Origin: an uncultured Chloroflexota bacterium
GTDB taxonomy: Bacteria > Chloroflexota > Anaerolineae > UBA4142 > SHND01
Length of the DNA: 64,000 bases
Direction of reading: 5' to 3'
Assembly (NCBI GenBank): GCA_937870825.1
Contig: CALMZO010000436.1
Location: 1 to 64,000 of the forward strand
This document shows positions 26,197-35,414 of this stretch, one piece after another. The translations under genes were made by a program, and so were the position numbers. How positions within the stretch are numbered: position 1 is the first letter of the stretch; every line of letters starts with the position of its first letter. The notes under the pieces were generated by a model. It did no database searches and was not told the origin of the DNA. It saw only the letters and a program-made list of their open reading frames with translations.

Positions 26197-27662
26197 TTAC
26201 ACACACCGCGCCCAAGTACGAGTATCTGCCAAGCGAGGACATTGAAAAAATTCACGACACGACGATGCGCGTGTTGGAAGAATTTGGCATCGCCTTCAAT
26301 CACGACGAAGCGGTGGATATTTTGGAACGCGCGGGGTGTGAGGTGGACCGCGACGCGCTGCCCGCGCCACTGGTGAAATTTCCGCGCGAATTTGTGCTCG
26401 AACAGATTGCCAAAGCGCCGCGCGAGTTCACGATTCATGCGCGCAATCCCGCGAACGATATTGTGATGGGCGGCAATCACATGGTGCTTGCGCCGGTGTA
26501 CGGTCCGCCGAACGTTCAGGATTTGGACAAGGGACGCCGCGAAGCGACTATCGAAGATTTTCGCAATTTCGTAAAACTCGCGCAGGTTGTACCCGACATG
26601 CACAACGCGGGCGGGGTGGTGTGCGAACCGAATGACGAACCCCAGCCGACGCGTCATCTCGACATGATTTTTTCGCTGCTCACGTTGAGCGACAAAACGT
26701 TCATGGGGAATGTCGTCTCCGCAGAAAACGCGAACGATACGATTGAGATGGCGGCAATGGTTTTTGGCGGACGCGAAAAAATCGCGCAAGACCCCGTGCT
26801 GCTCGCGTTGGTGAATGTCAACAGTCCGCGTTTGTACGATACGCGCATGTTGGATTCGCTCGTCACATACGCGCGCGCGCGCCAGCCATTGATTATCACG
26901 CCGTTCATTCTCGCGGGCGCAATGTCGCCGGTCGCGGTCGGCGGAACGTTGGTGCAGCAAAACGCGGAAGCGCTCGCGGGCATTACGTTGACGCAGTTGC
27001 TCAATCCGGGAACGCCGGTGGTGTACGGTTCGTTCTTGTCGAACAGCGATATGCAGTCGGGCAGTCCCGCGTTTGGCACGCCCGAATCGGCAGCCGCGCT
27101 CTTTGTCAGCGCGCAGCTCGCGCGCAAATACAAATTGCCGTTTCGCAGCGGCGGCGGTTTAACGTCCAGTAAAGTCGCGGACGGACAAGCGATGTGGGAA
27201 GCGACGATGACGTTTTGGCCCACGTTTCTCGCGTGCACGAATTTTGTTTTGCACGCGGCGGGCTGGCTCGAGAGCGGTCTGGTTTCGTCGTACGAAAAAT
27301 TTGTGATGGATGTGGAAGTGGTGCGAATGATGCAGGTGTTTCTCGGCGGCATCGCGTTGGATAAAGAAGGACTCGCGCTGGATGCGTTCGAGGAAATCGG
27401 ACCCGGCGGATATTTTTTTGGCGCGGCGCACACGATGCGGCATTTTCGCGATGCGTTTTATCGTCCCCTCATTGCCGATGTGCAAAATTATGTGCGGTGG
27501 GAACAAAAGGGCGCCGAGACGGCGGACGTGCGCGCGAATCGCGTGTGGAAAAAATGGTTAAAGGAATATCAGCAGCCCGCAATGGATGAAGGCATCGCGG
27601 AAGGACTGCGCGAGTATGTGGCGCGGCGCAAGGAGGAAATTCAGCAGCAAGAAATGATGTGA
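26193..27662 (+). CDS. MttB-superfamily methyltransferase (non-pyrrolysine)
   Basis: 489 residues, uninterrupted, so it lacks the in-frame amber that encodes pyrrolysine in true trimethylamine methyltransferases. MttB-family features are EDIEKIHDTTMRVLEEFG at the N-terminus, GVVCEPNDEPQPTRHLDM, SGSPAFGTPESAAALF (around 290-310) and EIGPGGYFFGAAHTMRHFRD near 410. Non-Pyl members (MtgB, MtpB types) move a methyl group from glycine betaine, proline betaine or similar quaternary amines to a corrinoid protein. The corrinoid protein, H4folate methyltransferase and activator for this pathway are at 41662-46949. The substrate is inferred as a betaine. Confidence 0.9.
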   Translation: MITHTAPKYEYLPSEDIEKIHDTTMRVLEEFGIAFNHDEAVDILERAGCEVDRDALPAPLVKFPREFVLEQIAKAPREFTIHARNPANDIVMGGNHMVLAPVYGPPNVQDLDKGRREATIEDFRNFVKLAQVVPDMHNAGGVVCEPNDEPQPTRHLDMIFSLLTLSDKTFMGNVVSAENANDTIEMAAMVFGGREKIAQDPVLLALVNVNSPRLYDTRMLDSLVTYARARQPLIITPFILAGAMSPVAVGGTLVQQNAEALAGITLTQLLNPGTPVVYGSFLSNSDMQSGSPAFGTPESAAALFVSAQLARKYKLPFRSGGGLTSSKVADGQAMWEATMTFWPTFLACTNFVLHAAGWLESGLVSSYEKFVMDVEVVRMMQVFLGGIALDKEGLALDAFEEIGPGGYFFGAAHTMRHFRDAFYRPLIADVQNYVRWEQKGAETADVRANRVWKKWLKEYQQPAMDEGIAEGLREYVARRKEEIQQQEMM

Positions 27663-27731
27663 GAGATAAACTTGGGCAATGGTACGACAAAGTTCAAATT
27701 TGTCGTGCCTTTTTTCCACAGGAGAACAATC

Positions 27732-29624
27732 ATGAAACGCAAACTCGGCGTACTCGCGCTCGTGAGTATGCTTGCCGTCCTTGGCAGTACGACTGCGCTT
27801 GCAGCCCCTTTGCCCGAATCAAAATACGCCGCGCAAATTGCCAACGCGCCCGATGTATTAGAGACCACGTTCAAAATCAATGTCGTTTTTGTCGGCTATG
27901 AAATGGCGGACATTGACATGCCCAATTTTGAAGCCGAATTGCCTTCAACCTATGACCCACTCGTCATTTTGCCTTATATCTATTACGACATTTCTCTGCC
28001 CATTAACATTCACGGTGACTATGAATACAATTATGTGTTTGCGGACAGCTCATTCAATGATTCGTTCTTTGGCTATTTAACAAGCATCGGCAAAGATGGC
28101 ACGCTAACCGAATTTCAGGAGGCATACAACACTCAGTCAAATCGTTCCATCACCATCGAGCCACCGCACTCGCTCTACATTGACGCGCCATCCACAGAAC
28201 TGTGGTTGATGAATCACGGGCGCAGCGATTTGGGATTGGATGTTGCCAATTACACCATCTTTTTTGTGAATTGGTACGGACGTTCCGATTTTCGTTTTCA
28301 CGTGTACACCAAGACGGATGACCCGGACGTGGATACGGGTGTGAATTTCGGCGAGGTGTACGACCAGACCAAAATGATTGCGTGGGGCGGTTCGTACGGA
28401 CGAACGTGGTTTTACGATTTGTCTGCCGGACCGGAGGCGTGGAGCGCGAATTGGGACATCAACAATGCAGATGTGGATGGCGGCGGCGATGTGGACTATC
28501 GCATGCCCCCCGTTTGGGAATATGGCAACATGACCGGGTATCGCCCGTTCGACAATCTTTCCGGTGACCTGGGCAAAGTCGCGCGCTGGTTGGCGATTGA
28601 CCTGCTCTTTACTACAAATCCGGTGTATGACCCGCTCGTGACCGAACCATTTCCCGGTTTTGGCAAACGTCTGTTTATCAACATGTTTGAGGACGACCCC
28701 AACTCGAACGGTCCGGATTGGATTGACAAGCCGTACATCCGCAAAACAATGCAGCACTTGCAGCCCGACTACAAATGGCGCGTCACGCTCAAGGACCAGC
28801 CGCTGAAAGGTTCGGGGCTGCAAGGTCCATTCCGGATTTGGGCGGGCTTGCGGAATGCCCCCGGCTGTTGGGGTCCCTACGGCGACCCGTTCGCAGAACT
28901 CTTTTGTTACGTGGACACGCACCGCAACAATTATTTGCCGCCAATCAAACCGCTCCAAAACAAAATGATTGGCGTCTTTGCATTCAACACCACCGATGAA
29001 CGTATGGGAAACCTGGGCGGACTGCTCGGTTATGCGGATGATGACTGGATGAGCGGCACTCCCACCTACGTGTTTGAGTTTGATACGCCGGGGACCCGCG
29101 CGACGGGTTTTGGTTTTAGCACCACGACAACGCACGAAGTCGGACATCATATCGGCTTGGCGCATCCGCACGATGGATACGACTCGGAAGCCGATGCTTT
29201 GATTGACCCGACCGGCGACTATTATTTCGTGTGGACAGGTGACGAAAGTCACAGCATCATGCAGTACATCGCCGTTGCGAATCAATTCGGCTGGTTTGAC
29301 CGCGACAACATGAATCGCTTTTTGACGGGGCGCTATCTCACGCGCAGCAGTGAAATCGCCGCAGAGCTCACGCCGCGCGGAAATTCGCGCAAAGCGAACG
29401 CGCTGCTGCAAGACGCGAACGCGCGTTTGGATGAATCCCGCCGCGCATTCGGCGCAATGGATTACGCAGGCGCGGCAAAGCAAGCGCGCGCCGGATTTGA
29501 ACGCGTGTGGCGCGCGGCGCAGCTCGCGGGTTTGAATCCGCCGATGGCAAAACCGCTGCCCGCCGGCGTTCGCACCAACGTACCCAAGATGGTGGACCCG
29601 ATTCCGCATCCATTCCAAAAATAA
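27732..29624 (+). CDS. Secreted metzincin-like zinc metalloprotease
   Basis: 630 residues from ATG 27732 (AGGAGA upstream). Signal peptide 1-22 (MKRKLGVLALVSMLAVLG...). The zinc site is the full metzincin motif HEVGHHIGLAH (H468, E469, H472, H478), followed by a Met-turn candidate in SIMQYIA about 50 residues later. The N-terminal 440 residues form a large domain of unknown fold rich in Tyr/Asp. The C-terminal 90 residues are helical and Ala-rich and could bind the cell surface. It acts extracellularly. The neighbours give no substrate. Confidence 0.85.
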   Translation: MKRKLGVLALVSMLAVLGSTTALAAPLPESKYAAQIANAPDVLETTFKINVVFVGYEMADIDMPNFEAELPSTYDPLVILPYIYYDISLPINIHGDYEYNYVFADSSFNDSFFGYLTSIGKDGTLTEFQEAYNTQSNRSITIEPPHSLYIDAPSTELWLMNHGRSDLGLDVANYTIFFVNWYGRSDFRFHVYTKTDDPDVDTGVNFGEVYDQTKMIAWGGSYGRTWFYDLSAGPEAWSANWDINNADVDGGGDVDYRMPPVWEYGNMTGYRPFDNLSGDLGKVARWLAIDLLFTTNPVYDPLVTEPFPGFGKRLFINMFEDDPNSNGPDWIDKPYIRKTMQHLQPDYKWRVTLKDQPLKGSGLQGPFRIWAGLRNAPGCWGPYGDPFAELFCYVDTHRNNYLPPIKPLQNKMIGVFAFNTTDERMGNLGGLLGYADDDWMSGTPTYVFEFDTPGTRATGFGFSTTTTHEVGHHIGLAHPHDGYDSEADALIDPTGDYYFVWTGDESHSIMQYIAVANQFGWFDRDNMNRFLTGRYLTRSSEIAAELTPRGNSRKANALLQDANARLDESRRAFGAMDYAGAAKQARAGFERVWRAAQLAGLNPPMAKPLPAGVRTNVPKMVDPIPHPFQK

Positions 29625-29700
29625 TGCGTCGGGCTTGCGTGCGCGCTGGATGTGTGGAAAATCCAATGCACCTCCGGCGCGTAGATGTAAGGAATTTGCC

Positions 29701-30585
29701 ATGAGCGAACCACTGGAACTCGCCGAAGAATGGCTCGAAAAAATTTGGCGACGCCAAAAATTGGAAGCCGTCGAGCAGCTGTGCACGGAAAATTATACAG
29801 ACTATACGCTGCCTGAAAGCGAGGACGGCGACATCGCGCAGTTTCAAGAGTACGCGCGTGCTTTATTGGATGCGTTCAGTGGTTTGCGCGTGGAACTCGC
29901 GGATTCGTACGAAGATGTAGATTACGCGATTTTGCGCGTCGAGTGGCGCGGCACACAGCGCGCGGAATATCTCGATGTTGCGCCAACGGAAAAAACCATC
30001 GAATGGTCGAGCATTGAAATTTTGCGCGCCGATGGAAATCAAATCGTCGAACGTTGGGCGCAAAACGATTTGCTCGCGCAATTGCTGCAAGCGGGCGAGA
30101 GCGCAAGTGAAACCGATTTTGGCGAAATGCAGCGCGAGACCGAACACGCCGCGTTGATTTCGCAGCTGGCGGAAGTTCCAAATCAAGTGCGCGCGGCAGT
30201 ACGCAACAGCGGCGTGCATTCCGCGACGGCGGACACTTGGTCAACGCCCGCCGTGATTGGACATTTGTGGCGCACCGAACGCAACATTTGGCAAGCGCGT
30301 TTGGAACAATTACGGAATCAAGACGAACCCTATTTTGATTTTTGGGAACCTGACCGCGTTGCGTGCGAGGAGGAATTTGGCGCAATGGATGTCAATGTGC
30401 TGCTCGACGCGTTTGAATTTTTGCGAAACGCGACGTGCGATTATTTGCGCGATTTGTCGGATACAGATTGGGAACGGCGCGGAGTGCGGCGCGCGTTGGG
30501 CGATGTCAACGTTGCCGAGCTGATGCAAGAAGCGTTGCAGCACGACCGCGACTGGATTGCGAATCTGGCAGGCGCGCAATTGTAA
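29701..30585 (+). CDS. SnoaL-like domain fused to a DinB-like domain
   Basis: 294 residues from ATG 29701. Residues 1-135 have the cone-barrel pattern of SnoaL/ester-cyclase-like proteins (EEWLEKIWRRQKLEAVEQL, then IEWSSIEILRADGNQIVERW). Residues 150-294 form a four-helix DinB-like unit with TPAVIGHLWRTERNIW and LMQEALQHDRDWI, giving histidines at the positions DinB proteins use for metal. The fusion of these two folds is unusual. Substrate unknown; DinB relatives include thiol-dependent S-transferases. A separate DinB gene follows 10 bases downstream. Confidence 0.72.
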   Translation: MSEPLELAEEWLEKIWRRQKLEAVEQLCTENYTDYTLPESEDGDIAQFQEYARALLDAFSGLRVELADSYEDVDYAILRVEWRGTQRAEYLDVAPTEKTIEWSSIEILRADGNQIVERWAQNDLLAQLLQAGESASETDFGEMQRETEHAALISQLAEVPNQVRAAVRNSGVHSATADTWSTPAVIGHLWRTERNIWQARLEQLRNQDEPYFDFWEPDRVACEEEFGAMDVNVLLDAFEFLRNATCDYLRDLSDTDWERRGVRRALGDVNVAELMQEALQHDRDWIANLAGAQL

Positions 30586-30595
30586 AGGGTAGAGA

Positions 30596-31123
30596 ATGAA
30601 CACACTCGAATTACTGCGAACCAATTTGGATCTCGCGCACGACGCGTTTTCCAAAACCGTCGCGGATGTGACACAAGAGATGGCGGACTGGCTTCCGCCG
30701 GGAATCATGCACCCGATTGGCGAACGCTACGCGCATCTCGTCATGGCGGAGGACATGCTCCTTCATAGTTTCGCCAAAGACAGCGCGCCGCTGTTCGCAG
30801 GCGAATGGGCAGGGCGCACCGGATTTGCTGCCGACATGCAAATGTTGCTTGGGCAGACATCAGAGCAAGCACGCGCGTTCCGCGTGGACGATTTGAACGC
30901 GCTGGCGGAATACATGCGCGCGGTGTTTGCCGATACGCAAGCATTCATCAACGACGCGCCGGAAGAAATCTTGACCACGAACATTGACATGAGCGTTGCC
31001 GGATACGGCACAGTTCCTTTTCCTGTCTGGTTCAGCTCGTTCATCATCGGACACATTCATGATTTGACGGGCGAAATCTCCGCGCTCAAAGGATGTTTGG
31101 GCGTCAAAGGGTATCCGTTTTAG
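30596..31123 (+). CDS. DinB-like four-helix protein
   Basis: 175 residues. Four-helix bundle with metal-binding histidines in PIGERYAHLVMAEDMLLH (residues about 40-57) and SSFIIGHIHDLTGEI near 150-165. Members of the DinB/YfiT group are metalloproteins; some are thiol transferases (mycothiol, bacillithiol). It is the second of three DinB-like genes here (29701, 30596, 34229), set next to N-methyl amine oxidation genes where formaldehyde is released. A detoxification role is a guess. Confidence 0.8.
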   Translation: MNTLELLRTNLDLAHDAFSKTVADVTQEMADWLPPGIMHPIGERYAHLVMAEDMLLHSFAKDSAPLFAGEWAGRTGFAADMQMLLGQTSEQARAFRVDDLNALAEYMRAVFADTQAFINDAPEEILTTNIDMSVAGYGTVPFPVWFSSFIIGHIHDLTGEISALKGCLGVKGYPF

Positions 31124-31215
31124 AGTATTCAGTAGTCAGTAATCAGGTTTCAGTCATCAATGAATCAATTCTCAATTTCTGAATACTGTCCACTGAACAC
31201 TGATTACTTTTTCCG
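31124..31215 (+). repeat. Heptad-word repeat before the dimethylglycine dehydrogenase-like gene
   Basis: Words of the CAGTAnT/ACTGAnT kind: left AGTATTCAGTAGTCAGTAAT, right ACTGTCC ACTGAAC ACTGATT, roughly complementary. It ends three bases before the ATG at 31218 and replaces any recognisable ribosome-binding site. Confidence 0.65.
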
Positions 31216-31217
31216 TA

Positions 31218-33689
31218 ATGCGTTCACAAGCTCAAGTCGTCATCATCGGCGCGGGCGTCGTCGGCTGCAGCACCGCGTATTATTTGACGCAGATGGGTTG
31301 GCGCGATGTGGTGGTGCTGGAACAGGGACCGCTTTACAAGGTCTACGGTTCGACTTCGCACGCGCCCGGACTCATTTTTCAACACAACAATTCGCGCAGT
31401 TTTTGCCAAATCGCGCAGTGGACGGTGGAAACGTACAAACGCGTGAATGATTTGAATGTCGCGCCCGAAAAATGCGCGTGGCAAGTCGGCTCGCTCGAAA
31501 TCGCGCAGACGCCCGAACGGTGGCACGAACTCGGGCGCAAAATCGGCAACGCGAAAGCGTGGGGACTCGAAGCGCATCTCATTTCGTCAGGCGAAATAAA
31601 AAATCTGGTGCCGATTATGCGCGTGGATGATTTGTACGGCGCGTTCTATGTGCCGAGCGACATGGACATCAAAGGCGTCGCGCTGCTGCAAGGCATCACC
31701 AAACTCGCGCAAGACGGCGGCGCGCAATTTTTTGATTACACCCGCGTCACGGGAATTGATACAACACCCGCGAGTGGAAACGCGCCGCGTGTGCGCGCGG
31801 TAAAAACGGATCGCGGCGACATTCAATGCGAATATGTAATTTGCGCGGCGGGCTTGTGGGGACCGGTTATCGGGAAAATGGTCGGCGTGGATATTCCGCA
31901 AACGCCCTGCGAACATCTTTACGTGCGCGCGACGCCGATTGAGGAATTGCAAAACGCGCAAGATGAATTGGAAATGCCGATTGTGCGCGCGCAAGACCGC
32001 GACTTGTATTTTCGCCAGCATCGCAACGCGTGGGGCGGCGGCTCGTACTCGCACCATCCGTTGATTACTTTTGCGGATGAGCTGCGTGATGATGACCATC
32101 CCGCCATTACGCCCGCGCCGCCGCAAAACGTCGAACATTTTATGAGTGAAATGGCGCAACGTTTTCCCGCGACGGCGAACGCGCAAATTGCCGAGGCGTT
32201 CAACGGCATGTTCACGTTCACGCCCGACGCGAACATGAATCTCGGCGAATCCATGCGCGTCAAAAATTTTTGGTCGGCGGAGGCGGTGTGGGTCACGCAT
32301 GGTGGTGGAACGGGACGCGTGATTGCGGAATGGTTGACGACGGGCGTGCCGCCGCTCGATATGCGCGAACACGACATCAATCGCTGGCACAGTTACGCGT
32401 TCAGCAAGCCATACATTCGCGCGCGCGCCGAACGACAGTACATTGAAATTTACGACATCATTCATCCGATGCAGCAAACGTTGAATCCGCGCGGCATTCG
32501 CGTCACGCCGTTTTATGAACGCCAAAAAGCATTGGGCGCGGAATTTTTTGAAGCCGTCGGTTGGGAGCGTCCGCAGTGGTACAACGCCAATGCAGACTCT
32601 CCGCTCCTCAATCTCGGAGAGGGGTTGAGGATGAGGTCCGGTTGGGCAGCGCGCTATTGGTCGCCCATCATCGCCGCAGAACATCACGCTACACGCAAAC
32701 GTGTAGGGCTGTTTGATTTGACCGCGTTCACAAAACTGCGCGTCGAGGGCAACGACGCGTTGCAATTTTTACAGCGCGTCGCGGCGAATCAAATGGACCG
32801 TCCGATTGGGCATGTCACATATACCGCCATGTGCAATGAACACGGCGGCATCGAAACCGATTTGACGGTGACGCGCGTCGCGCCTCAAGAATTTCTTGTC
32901 GTCACGGGCGGCGGAATGGGGATGCACGATTTGGCGTGGTTGAAAAAAAATTTGCGCGACGATGAACATGTGACGATAACCGATGTCACGTCGAGTTATG
33001 CCACACTCGGTCTGTGGGGACCGCACGCGCGCGACTTGATTCAAAAGATTTCGCGTGATGATTTTTCCAATGAAGGTTTTCCGTACGTTACCTCGAAAGA
33101 AGCATACATCGGTTACGTTCCCGTGCGCGCGATTCGCATTTCGTACGCGGGCGAACTCGGCTGGGAACTCTATACGCCGACGGAATACGCGTTGAAATTG
33201 TGGGACACGCTTTGGGACGCGGGACAGCAGTCTGGAATTACTGCCGTTGGCGGCGGCGCGTTTGAATCTCTTCGCATCGAAAAGGGTTATCGCTTTTGGG
33301 GCGCAGACATTCACGCGGAATACAATCCGTACGAAGCGGGGTTGGGATTCGCGGTGAAATTGGACAAAGGTGATTTTATCGGGCGCGATGCGCTGGCAAA
33401 AAGTAAAGCGTCAAACGTCAAACGTAAATTGGTGTGCATAACCTTTGATGACCCGCAAGTGATTGTGATGGGCAAAGAACCTATCATGGATGGCGACAAA
33501 GTTTTGGGCTATGTCACGAGCGCGAATTTCGGTTACACTGTGGGCAAGAGCATCGCGTACGGTTATGTTCCCATCGCATACGCGAATGAAGGAACGAAAG
33601 TAAAAATTTATTACTTTGGCGAATTGCACGATGCGACGGTGACGAAGGAACCGTTGTATGATGGGGGGGGGAAGAGGTTAAAAAGTTAG
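31218..33689 (+). CDS. Dimethylglycine/sarcosine dehydrogenase-like FAD oxidoreductase with GcvT domain
   Basis: 823 residues, the normal two-domain length. FAD-binding Rossmann motif VVIIGAGVVGCSTAYYL (6-22) with the conserved GSTSHAPGLIFQ (the covalent-flavin histidine region), a central FAO_M-type segment (about 385-460), then an aminomethyltransferase-like (GcvT) domain from about 480 with THF-binding blocks (RISYAGELGWELYTP). Such enzymes demethylate dimethylglycine or sarcosine and pass the one-carbon unit to tetrahydrofolate. About 12 residues (PLLNLGEGLRM) near position 462 are encoded by a palindromic repeat and look inserted. It follows naturally after betaine demethylation. Confidence 0.9.
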   Translation: MRSQAQVVIIGAGVVGCSTAYYLTQMGWRDVVVLEQGPLYKVYGSTSHAPGLIFQHNNSRSFCQIAQWTVETYKRVNDLNVAPEKCAWQVGSLEIAQTPERWHELGRKIGNAKAWGLEAHLISSGEIKNLVPIMRVDDLYGAFYVPSDMDIKGVALLQGITKLAQDGGAQFFDYTRVTGIDTTPASGNAPRVRAVKTDRGDIQCEYVICAAGLWGPVIGKMVGVDIPQTPCEHLYVRATPIEELQNAQDELEMPIVRAQDRDLYFRQHRNAWGGGSYSHHPLITFADELRDDDHPAITPAPPQNVEHFMSEMAQRFPATANAQIAEAFNGMFTFTPDANMNLGESMRVKNFWSAEAVWVTHGGGTGRVIAEWLTTGVPPLDMREHDINRWHSYAFSKPYIRARAERQYIEIYDIIHPMQQTLNPRGIRVTPFYERQKALGAEFFEAVGWERPQWYNANADSPLLNLGEGLRMRSGWAARYWSPIIAAEHHATRKRVGLFDLTAFTKLRVEGNDALQFLQRVAANQMDRPIGHVTYTAMCNEHGGIETDLTVTRVAPQEFLVVTGGGMGMHDLAWLKKNLRDDEHVTITDVTSSYATLGLWGPHARDLIQKISRDDFSNEGFPYVTSKEAYIGYVPVRAIRISYAGELGWELYTPTEYALKLWDTLWDAGQQSGITAVGGGAFESLRIEKGYRFWGADIHAEYNPYEAGLGFAVKLDKGDFIGRDALAKSKASNVKRKLVCITFDDPQVIVMGKEPIMDGDKVLGYVTSANFGYTVGKSIAYGYVPIAYANEGTKVKIYYFGELHDATVTKEPLYDGGGKRLKS
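32597..32637 (+). repeat. Palindromic repeat inserted in frame in the dehydrogenase gene
   Basis: Nested short inverted repeats: TCTCCG (32598-32603) with CGGAGA (32615-32620), and CCTCAA (32606-32611) with TTGAGG (32625-32630). The core vocabulary (CTCTCC, GGAGAGGGG, GAGG) matches the intergenic palindrome at 38561-38593 and the one in the corrinoid-activator gene. It sits in the linker between the flavin and GcvT parts. Confidence 0.55.
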
Positions 33690-33694
33690 ACAGC

Positions 33695-34216
33695 ATGTCA
33701 GAACCCGAACATCTCTCCAAATTGCAAGAAGGCGTTGATGCGTGGAACGCGTGGCGCAATGAATTTTCGCAAATCATTCCCGATTTGAGCGGCGCGGATT
33801 TTGCGGAAATGAATCTCGCGCGCATCAATTTCGGCGCGTGTTATCTCGCCGATGTGGATTTGCGCGGCGCGAACTTGCAGCACGCGAATTTGATTGGCGC
33901 AGAAATGGCAAATGCCAATTTGGAACGCGCGGAATGTTCGTTCGCGCTGCTCCGTTTTGCCGACATCAGTCACGCGAATTTTGCGAACGCGAATTTGGAG
34001 CAAGCAAACTTGACCGAAGCGGATGCGCGGCACGCGAATTTTACGGACGCGAATTTACGTATGGCGTTTTTCACCAAAGCGTATTTGGCAAACGCAAATT
34101 TCACGCGCGCAAATTTGGCAAGCGCGGCATTGGTGGATGCGGACTTGACCGACGCGATTCTGGACGGCGCGAATTTAGAGGCGGCGATAATGCCGGATGG
34201 TTCGATAAATGAGTGA
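33695..34216 (+). CDS. Pentapeptide-repeat protein
   Basis: 173 residues. From residue 30 on, the sequence is a run of A(N/D)LxxAN/F pentapeptides (LRGANLQHANLIGAEMANAN and so on), about 25 repeats that fold as a right-handed quadrilateral beta-helix. There is no signal peptide, so it is cytoplasmic. Some members mimic DNA and protect gyrase, others are structural; nothing here tells which. It follows the dehydrogenase by five bases and is probably co-transcribed with it. Confidence 0.88.
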   Translation: MSEPEHLSKLQEGVDAWNAWRNEFSQIIPDLSGADFAEMNLARINFGACYLADVDLRGANLQHANLIGAEMANANLERAECSFALLRFADISHANFANANLEQANLTEADARHANFTDANLRMAFFTKAYLANANFTRANLASAALVDADLTDAILDGANLEAAIMPDGSINE

Positions 34217-34228
34217 AACGGAGAAACG

Positions 34229-34705
34229 ATGAACGCACGCGATATTCTCTTTTACGGCAATCGTACGTTGCTCGGAAGTTTGGAACGTGTGCCGCCAAGT
34301 GAACGAAATTCGCCCGGTGTGGTCGGTTGGTGGTCGGCGCGCGAGGCGATGGCGCATCTGGCGATTTTTGAAGCGGGACTCGCGCAATTACTCGAGTCGT
34401 TTCTGGGCGGACCGTTTCCCGAATTGTTGTCGAACATGGACTCGTCCAAGAATGACATACTCGTCGCGCAGAAACAAGACAAAACGTTTGACGAATTGCT
34501 TGACGAGTACAACGAGTCATATACACGCGTGATGGAGTTGATTGAAAAAATTTCGCCGGAAACATTGCGCGAGGTGGGAACGATTCCGTGGTACGGCGAC
34601 GAGTATTCGCTCGACGATTTTATCGTGTACACGTTTTATGGACACAAACGCGAACACGCGGCTAGGTTCGAGGCGTTTGGGGATAGGTTGGTCGAAGGAA
34701 AGTGA
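34229..34705 (+). CDS. DinB/ClbS-like protein
   Basis: 158 residues. The pattern WWSAREAMAHLAIFEAGLAQ (helix with His), LLDEYNESYTRVMELIEKIS and YTFYGHKREHAARFEAFG fits the DinB superfamily branch that includes ClbS/DfsB-type protective proteins. It is the third DinB-like gene in 5 kb. The ATG follows a GGAGAAACG ribosome-binding site. The substrate is unknown. Confidence 0.7.
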   Translation: MNARDILFYGNRTLLGSLERVPPSERNSPGVVGWWSAREAMAHLAIFEAGLAQLLESFLGGPFPELLSNMDSSKNDILVAQKQDKTFDELLDEYNESYTRVMELIEKISPETLREVGTIPWYGDEYSLDDFIVYTFYGHKREHAARFEAFGDRLVEGK

Positions 34706-34714
34706 GTTTCGAGC

Positions 34715-35047
34715 ATGGCAGTCGCAAAAATCAGAGAAGAAATTCCAATTAAACTGAACAAGGATGGAGTTTATTTGGTAGGTGGCACGCGCGTCACATT
34801 GGACACGATAGTTCGAGCACACAAACGCGGACGATCTGCTGAAACGATTGCACGACAATATCCTGCTTTACAATTAGCCGATGTCTATTTTGTAATTGGA
34901 TATTACCTGCACAATCCAGCGACAGTTGAACAGTATCTTGAAAAACGCGCACAGCTTGCCAAGCAAGTCCGCAAATTGAACGAAACGCGGTTCCCTCAAA
35001 AGGGCGTCCGCGCCCGCCTCGCCGCGCGAACGCAATCACCGAAATAG
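34715..35047 (+). CDS. DUF433 antitoxin-like protein
   Basis: 110 residues. The DUF433 helix-turn-helix core is visible in GVYLVGGTRVTLDTIV, then GRSAETIARQYPALQLADVYFVIGYYL. DUF433 proteins are usual upstream partners of PIN-like DUF5615 proteins and are taken as DNA-binding antitoxins that repress their own operon. It ends five bases before its partner. Confidence 0.85.
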   Translation: MAVAKIREEIPIKLNKDGVYLVGGTRVTLDTIVRAHKRGRSAETIARQYPALQLADVYFVIGYYLHNPATVEQYLEKRAQLAKQVRKLNETRFPQKGVRARLAARTQSPK

Positions 35048-35051
35048 AACC

Positions 35052-35405
35052 ATGCTGCGTTTTGCCGCCGACGAGAATTTCAACAATGATATTTTGGATG
35101 GAGTGATTGCGCGCGAAGCGGGTATAGATATTGTCCGAATCCAAGACACAGAATTGTACAGTAAAGAGGATGTCCAAGTTTTGGAATGGACTGCGCGCGA
35201 GAATCGTCTGTTGTTGACACACGATGCAAGCACGATGACGCATTATGCGTACGAACGTGTTCGGGCAGGCAAACCGATGCCCGGCGTAATTGAAGTGAGC
35301 GATGAATTGACTATCGGGAGTGTGATTCAAGATTTGTTGTTATTGGCAGGCGCAAGCAATGAAGGCGAATGGGAAGGGCAAGTAATTTATTTGCCACTTC
35401 GATAG
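35052..35405 (+). CDS. DUF5615 PIN-like toxin candidate
   Basis: 117 residues. Begins LRFAADENFNNDI, carrying the first acidic cluster of the DUF5615/Mut7-C PIN-like fold, with VRIQDTELYSKEDVQVLEW and LLLTHDASTM giving the second and third acidic positions. PIN-like proteins of this group are predicted RNases. Together with the DUF433 gene it makes a type II toxin-antitoxin module, placed inside an otherwise metabolic operon between a DinB gene and an aminomethyltransferase gene. Confidence 0.85.
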   Translation: MLRFAADENFNNDILDGVIAREAGIDIVRIQDTELYSKEDVQVLEWTARENRLLLTHDASTMTHYAYERVRAGKPMPGVIEVSDELTIGSVIQDLLLLAGASNEGEWEGQVIYLPLR

Positions 35406-35414
35406 AGGAGTTTT

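Noticed and set aside
26193-27662. Pyrrolysine-containing MttB
   Set aside because: The frame has no internal TAG. It belongs to the non-pyrrolysine branch, so it does not explain the amber codons at 7041 and 8072.
28137-29786. 549-residue minus-strand frame
   Set aside because: Shadow of the metzincin-like protease, which has a signal peptide and HExxHxxGxxH.
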